Shown here piece by piece: positions 5,477-7,121 of a DNA stretch of 7,121 nucleotides. Position numbers and translations under genes: made by a program. Within the stretch, counting starts at the first letter, position 1. Each line of letters opens with the position of its first letter. The DNA comes from CAYWMD01 sp964458575 (GTDB taxonomy: Bacteria; Verrucomicrobiota; Verrucomicrobiia; Limisphaerales; JADLHS01), in assembly GCA_964458575.1 (NCBI GenBank), contig CAYWMD010000103.1:1-7121 (forward strand), in the 5' to 3' direction. Under the pieces are notes generated by a model that saw only the letters and a program-made list of their open reading frames with translations, was not told the DNA's origin and searched no databases.

Positions 5477-7121
5477 CTACGGAAAAACGATCTCCGTCGT
5501 GGTCGCCTTCTCGTCCCAACCACGCGTTGGCTCGACGGTCACGGACGAAACGTCCTTGATCGAAATCATGCGCCCGCGGGTCTTCGGGCTTTTCACTTCG
5601 ATGTGGTTCGGGTTGCACGTCTGCTGGCTGATCTTTTGGTGCGGCGCGGGTTTGTAACGCACGTAAAGAATCTTCGGCGTGCCTTTTTCGAAGAACAGGA
5701 TGCGCGATTTGTCCGGGATGCAGAGGTAGGCCTTGTTCAAAATGGTGCCGCCGAATTTGAACCGCTTGAGGTAGCTGGCCTTGCGGTCGGTGTAGGCGCA
5801 TGTGAACACGGTTTCGCGATCCGGCAGGCCGCAGTAGAACAACTCTGGTCCGACGAATAATTTTTCCGGCAGTTCGGTGACCTTGTAGGTGCCGTCTTTG
5901 AACACGAGGAGAATTTTGTCGAACTTCGTGCATTCGACCTTGAATTCTTCACCGCTAACCTTGTAGCCGACGTAACCGCTTTCGCGGTCGTAGGCGACCT
6001 TGAACGCCTTGAACGCCACCGCTTTCACGTCCACTTCTTCGTGCTTGGAGGACTTCGTGGTGAGGCGCGGATATTGCGGGCCGTATTTCTCCAGCAATCC
6101 TTCGAGATGGCCGATGACATATTTCGTGAGGTTCTTGAGATTCTTCTGCGTCTCGACGATGTCCGCCTTCACCTGCTCCATTTCCTTGCGATGCTGGCTG
6201 ATGTCAAACAAGGAAATCCGGCGGATGCGGACTTGCAACAACCGTTCCACGTCGGGATCGGTCAACTCGCGGACCAGTTGTCGTTTGAAGGGCTTGAAGC
6301 CCCGGTAAACAGCTTCGGTCACAGCATCTGAGGTTTTGCACTTCTCAATGAGCTTGTAGATGCGCTCTTCGATGAAAATGCGTTCCAGCGTGCGAAAGTG
6401 CAGTTCTTCCTGAAGCTTCTGCTGTTTGAGTTCGAGTTCGCGCTTCAGCGTCTCAACCAATTGCGCCGTGTTTTCGCGCAACACTTCGCTCACAGTCAGC
6501 TCGACCGGGCGATTGTCCTTGATGACGACGATGCGGCTGGCAATCGTCACTTCGCAATCGGTGAAGGCATACAGCGCGTCAATCAATTGGTCTTGATCCA
6601 CGCCCGGAGGGCACTTGATTTCGATCTCGACATTCTCGCTGGTGAAATCGTTGATCGATTTCACCTTCAACTTACCCTTCTCGACCGCAGCTTCGATGGA
6701 GGTGGTGAGCGATTCGGTCGTGGTACCCGGCGGCAATTCCGTGATGAAGACCGCGTTGTCGTCGCGGTATTTGATGCGGGCGCGCACCTTCACGCTGCCC
6801 TTGCCGTCCTGATAATCGCGCGCGTCCATGAGTCCGCCGGTCGGAAAATCCGGCAGACACTTGAACGACTGTTTCTTGAGAATCGCGATCTGCGCTTCGA
6901 GCAGTTCGGGAAAATTGTGCGGCAAAATCTTCGCGCTCAATCCAACCGCAATCCCCTCCGTGCCCAGCATGAGCGTGAGCGGCAGTTTGCTTGGAAAAGT
7001 CACCGGCTCCTTGTTGCGACCGTCGTAGCTCGGCACGAACTCTGTGATTTCGTCGTTGAACAGTTCGGTGCGCGCGAGTTCGGTGAGGCGGGCCTCGATG
7101 TAACGCGGCGCGGCGGCGTGG
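5477..7121 (-). CDS. parC: Type II DNA topoisomerase subunit A, ParC/GyrA-like (5' end cut by right window edge)
   Basis: The last 547 residues are visible. Subunit A breaks and rejoins DNA through a tyrosine while the B subunit supplies ATPase activity. The frame opens HAAAPRYIEARLTELA; the Arg-Tyr at 7105-7100 corresponds to Arg121-Tyr122 of E. coli GyrA, so the catalytic tyrosine is visible residue 7. Next come FVPSYDGRNKEPVTFPSKLP, GIAVGLSAKILPHN and DFPTGGLM, all core motifs. A helical, charged stretch at about residues 215-350 (including HFRTLERIFIEERIY) forms the tower and coiled coil, followed by a short C-terminal domain of about 190 residues. No GyrA box (QRRGGKG type) is seen; the nearest is KTRGRM at 514-519. 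That, and the similarity to Bacteroidetes and chlamydial proteins, favours a topoisomerase IV-like enzyme over gyrase. About 110-130 N-terminal residues should lie outside. The partner gene (parE-like) is not in view. Confidence 0.93.
   Translation of the reverse strand, partial: HAAAPRYIEARLTELARTELFNDEITEFVPSYDGRNKEPVTFPSKLPLTLMLGTEGIAVGLSAKILPHNFPELLEAQIAILKKQSFKCLPDFPTGGLMDARDYQDGKGSVKVRARIKYRDDNAVFITELPPGTTTESLTTSIEAAVEKGKLKVKSINDFTSENVEIEIKCPPGVDQDQLIDALYAFTDCEVTIASRIVVIKDNRPVELTVSEVLRENTAQLVETLKRELELKQQKLQEELHFRTLERIFIEERIYKLIEKCKTSDAVTEAVYRGFKPFKRQLVRELTDPDVERLLQVRIRRISLFDISQHRKEMEQVKADIVETQKNLKNLTKYVIGHLEGLLEKYGPQYPRLTTKSSKHEEVDVKAVAFKAFKVAYDRESGYVGYKVSGEEFKVECTKFDKILLVFKDGTYKVTELPEKLFVGPELFYCGLPDRETVFTCAYTDRKASYLKRFKFGGTILNKAYLCIPDKSRILFFEKGTPKILYVRYKPAPHQKISQQTCNPNHIEVKSPKTRGRMISIKDVSSVTVEPTRGWDEKATTTEIVFP

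Noticed and set aside
1..7121. A previously undescribed defence, mobile or biosynthetic system
   Set aside because: The genes are recognisable housekeeping or surface-protein genes in alternating orientation. There are no repeats of array type, no integrase or transposase, and no conserved multi-gene cassette.

Overview
The window looks like a chromosomal segment of a free-living member of the Verrucomicrobiota, probably near Pedosphaera/Limisphaerales. The evidence is indirect. Two predicted exported proteins carry the Asn/Thr/Trp-rich C-terminal style of that group (for example a tail ending in ATNFASRFYRTAP). The topoisomerase subunit A is the short-tailed ParC-like type, which I associate with PVC bacteria and Bacteroidetes. 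The DNA is GC-rich with short intergenic spaces. No phage, transposase, CRISPR or biosynthetic cluster is visible, and I did not find a new multi-gene system.

Layout from left to right. (1) 1-196, minus: the 5' part of the transfer-messenger RNA gene ssrA. It has a recognisable 5' end, pseudoknots PK1 and PK2, and a tag reading frame ANEELALAA-stop; the 3' half lies beyond the left edge. A possible promoter sits at 210-238. (2) 273-1898, minus: an exported protein with a propeller-like N-terminal half, a jelly-roll-like domain and a C-terminal tail. (3) 1899-2175: a 277-nt stretch with no convincing gene, with a GC-rich hairpin at its right end. (4) 2176-2724, minus: an exported TlpA-like thioredoxin with WCGPC. 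(5) 2874-3713, plus: a small MscS-type mechanosensitive channel, divergent from the thioredoxin gene. (6) 3773-5140, minus: an Ig-like, jelly-roll and calcium-loop protein, convergent with mscS. Its N-terminus looks decayed and contains a perfect palindrome. (7) 5243-5446, plus: a 67-residue two-helix membrane protein of the DUF3185 type. (8) 5477-7121, minus: a ParC/GyrA-like type II topoisomerase subunit A, cut by the right edge just upstream of its catalytic tyrosine.

The genes are mostly single units in alternating orientation, so they do not form one pathway. ssrA (rescue of stalled ribosomes), the topoisomerase and MscS (osmotic safety valve) are housekeeping. The two surface-type proteins share a homologous jelly-roll-like domain, which links them by descent. 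The most useful observation is the partial tmRNA, which holds no protein gene and is easily overlooked.
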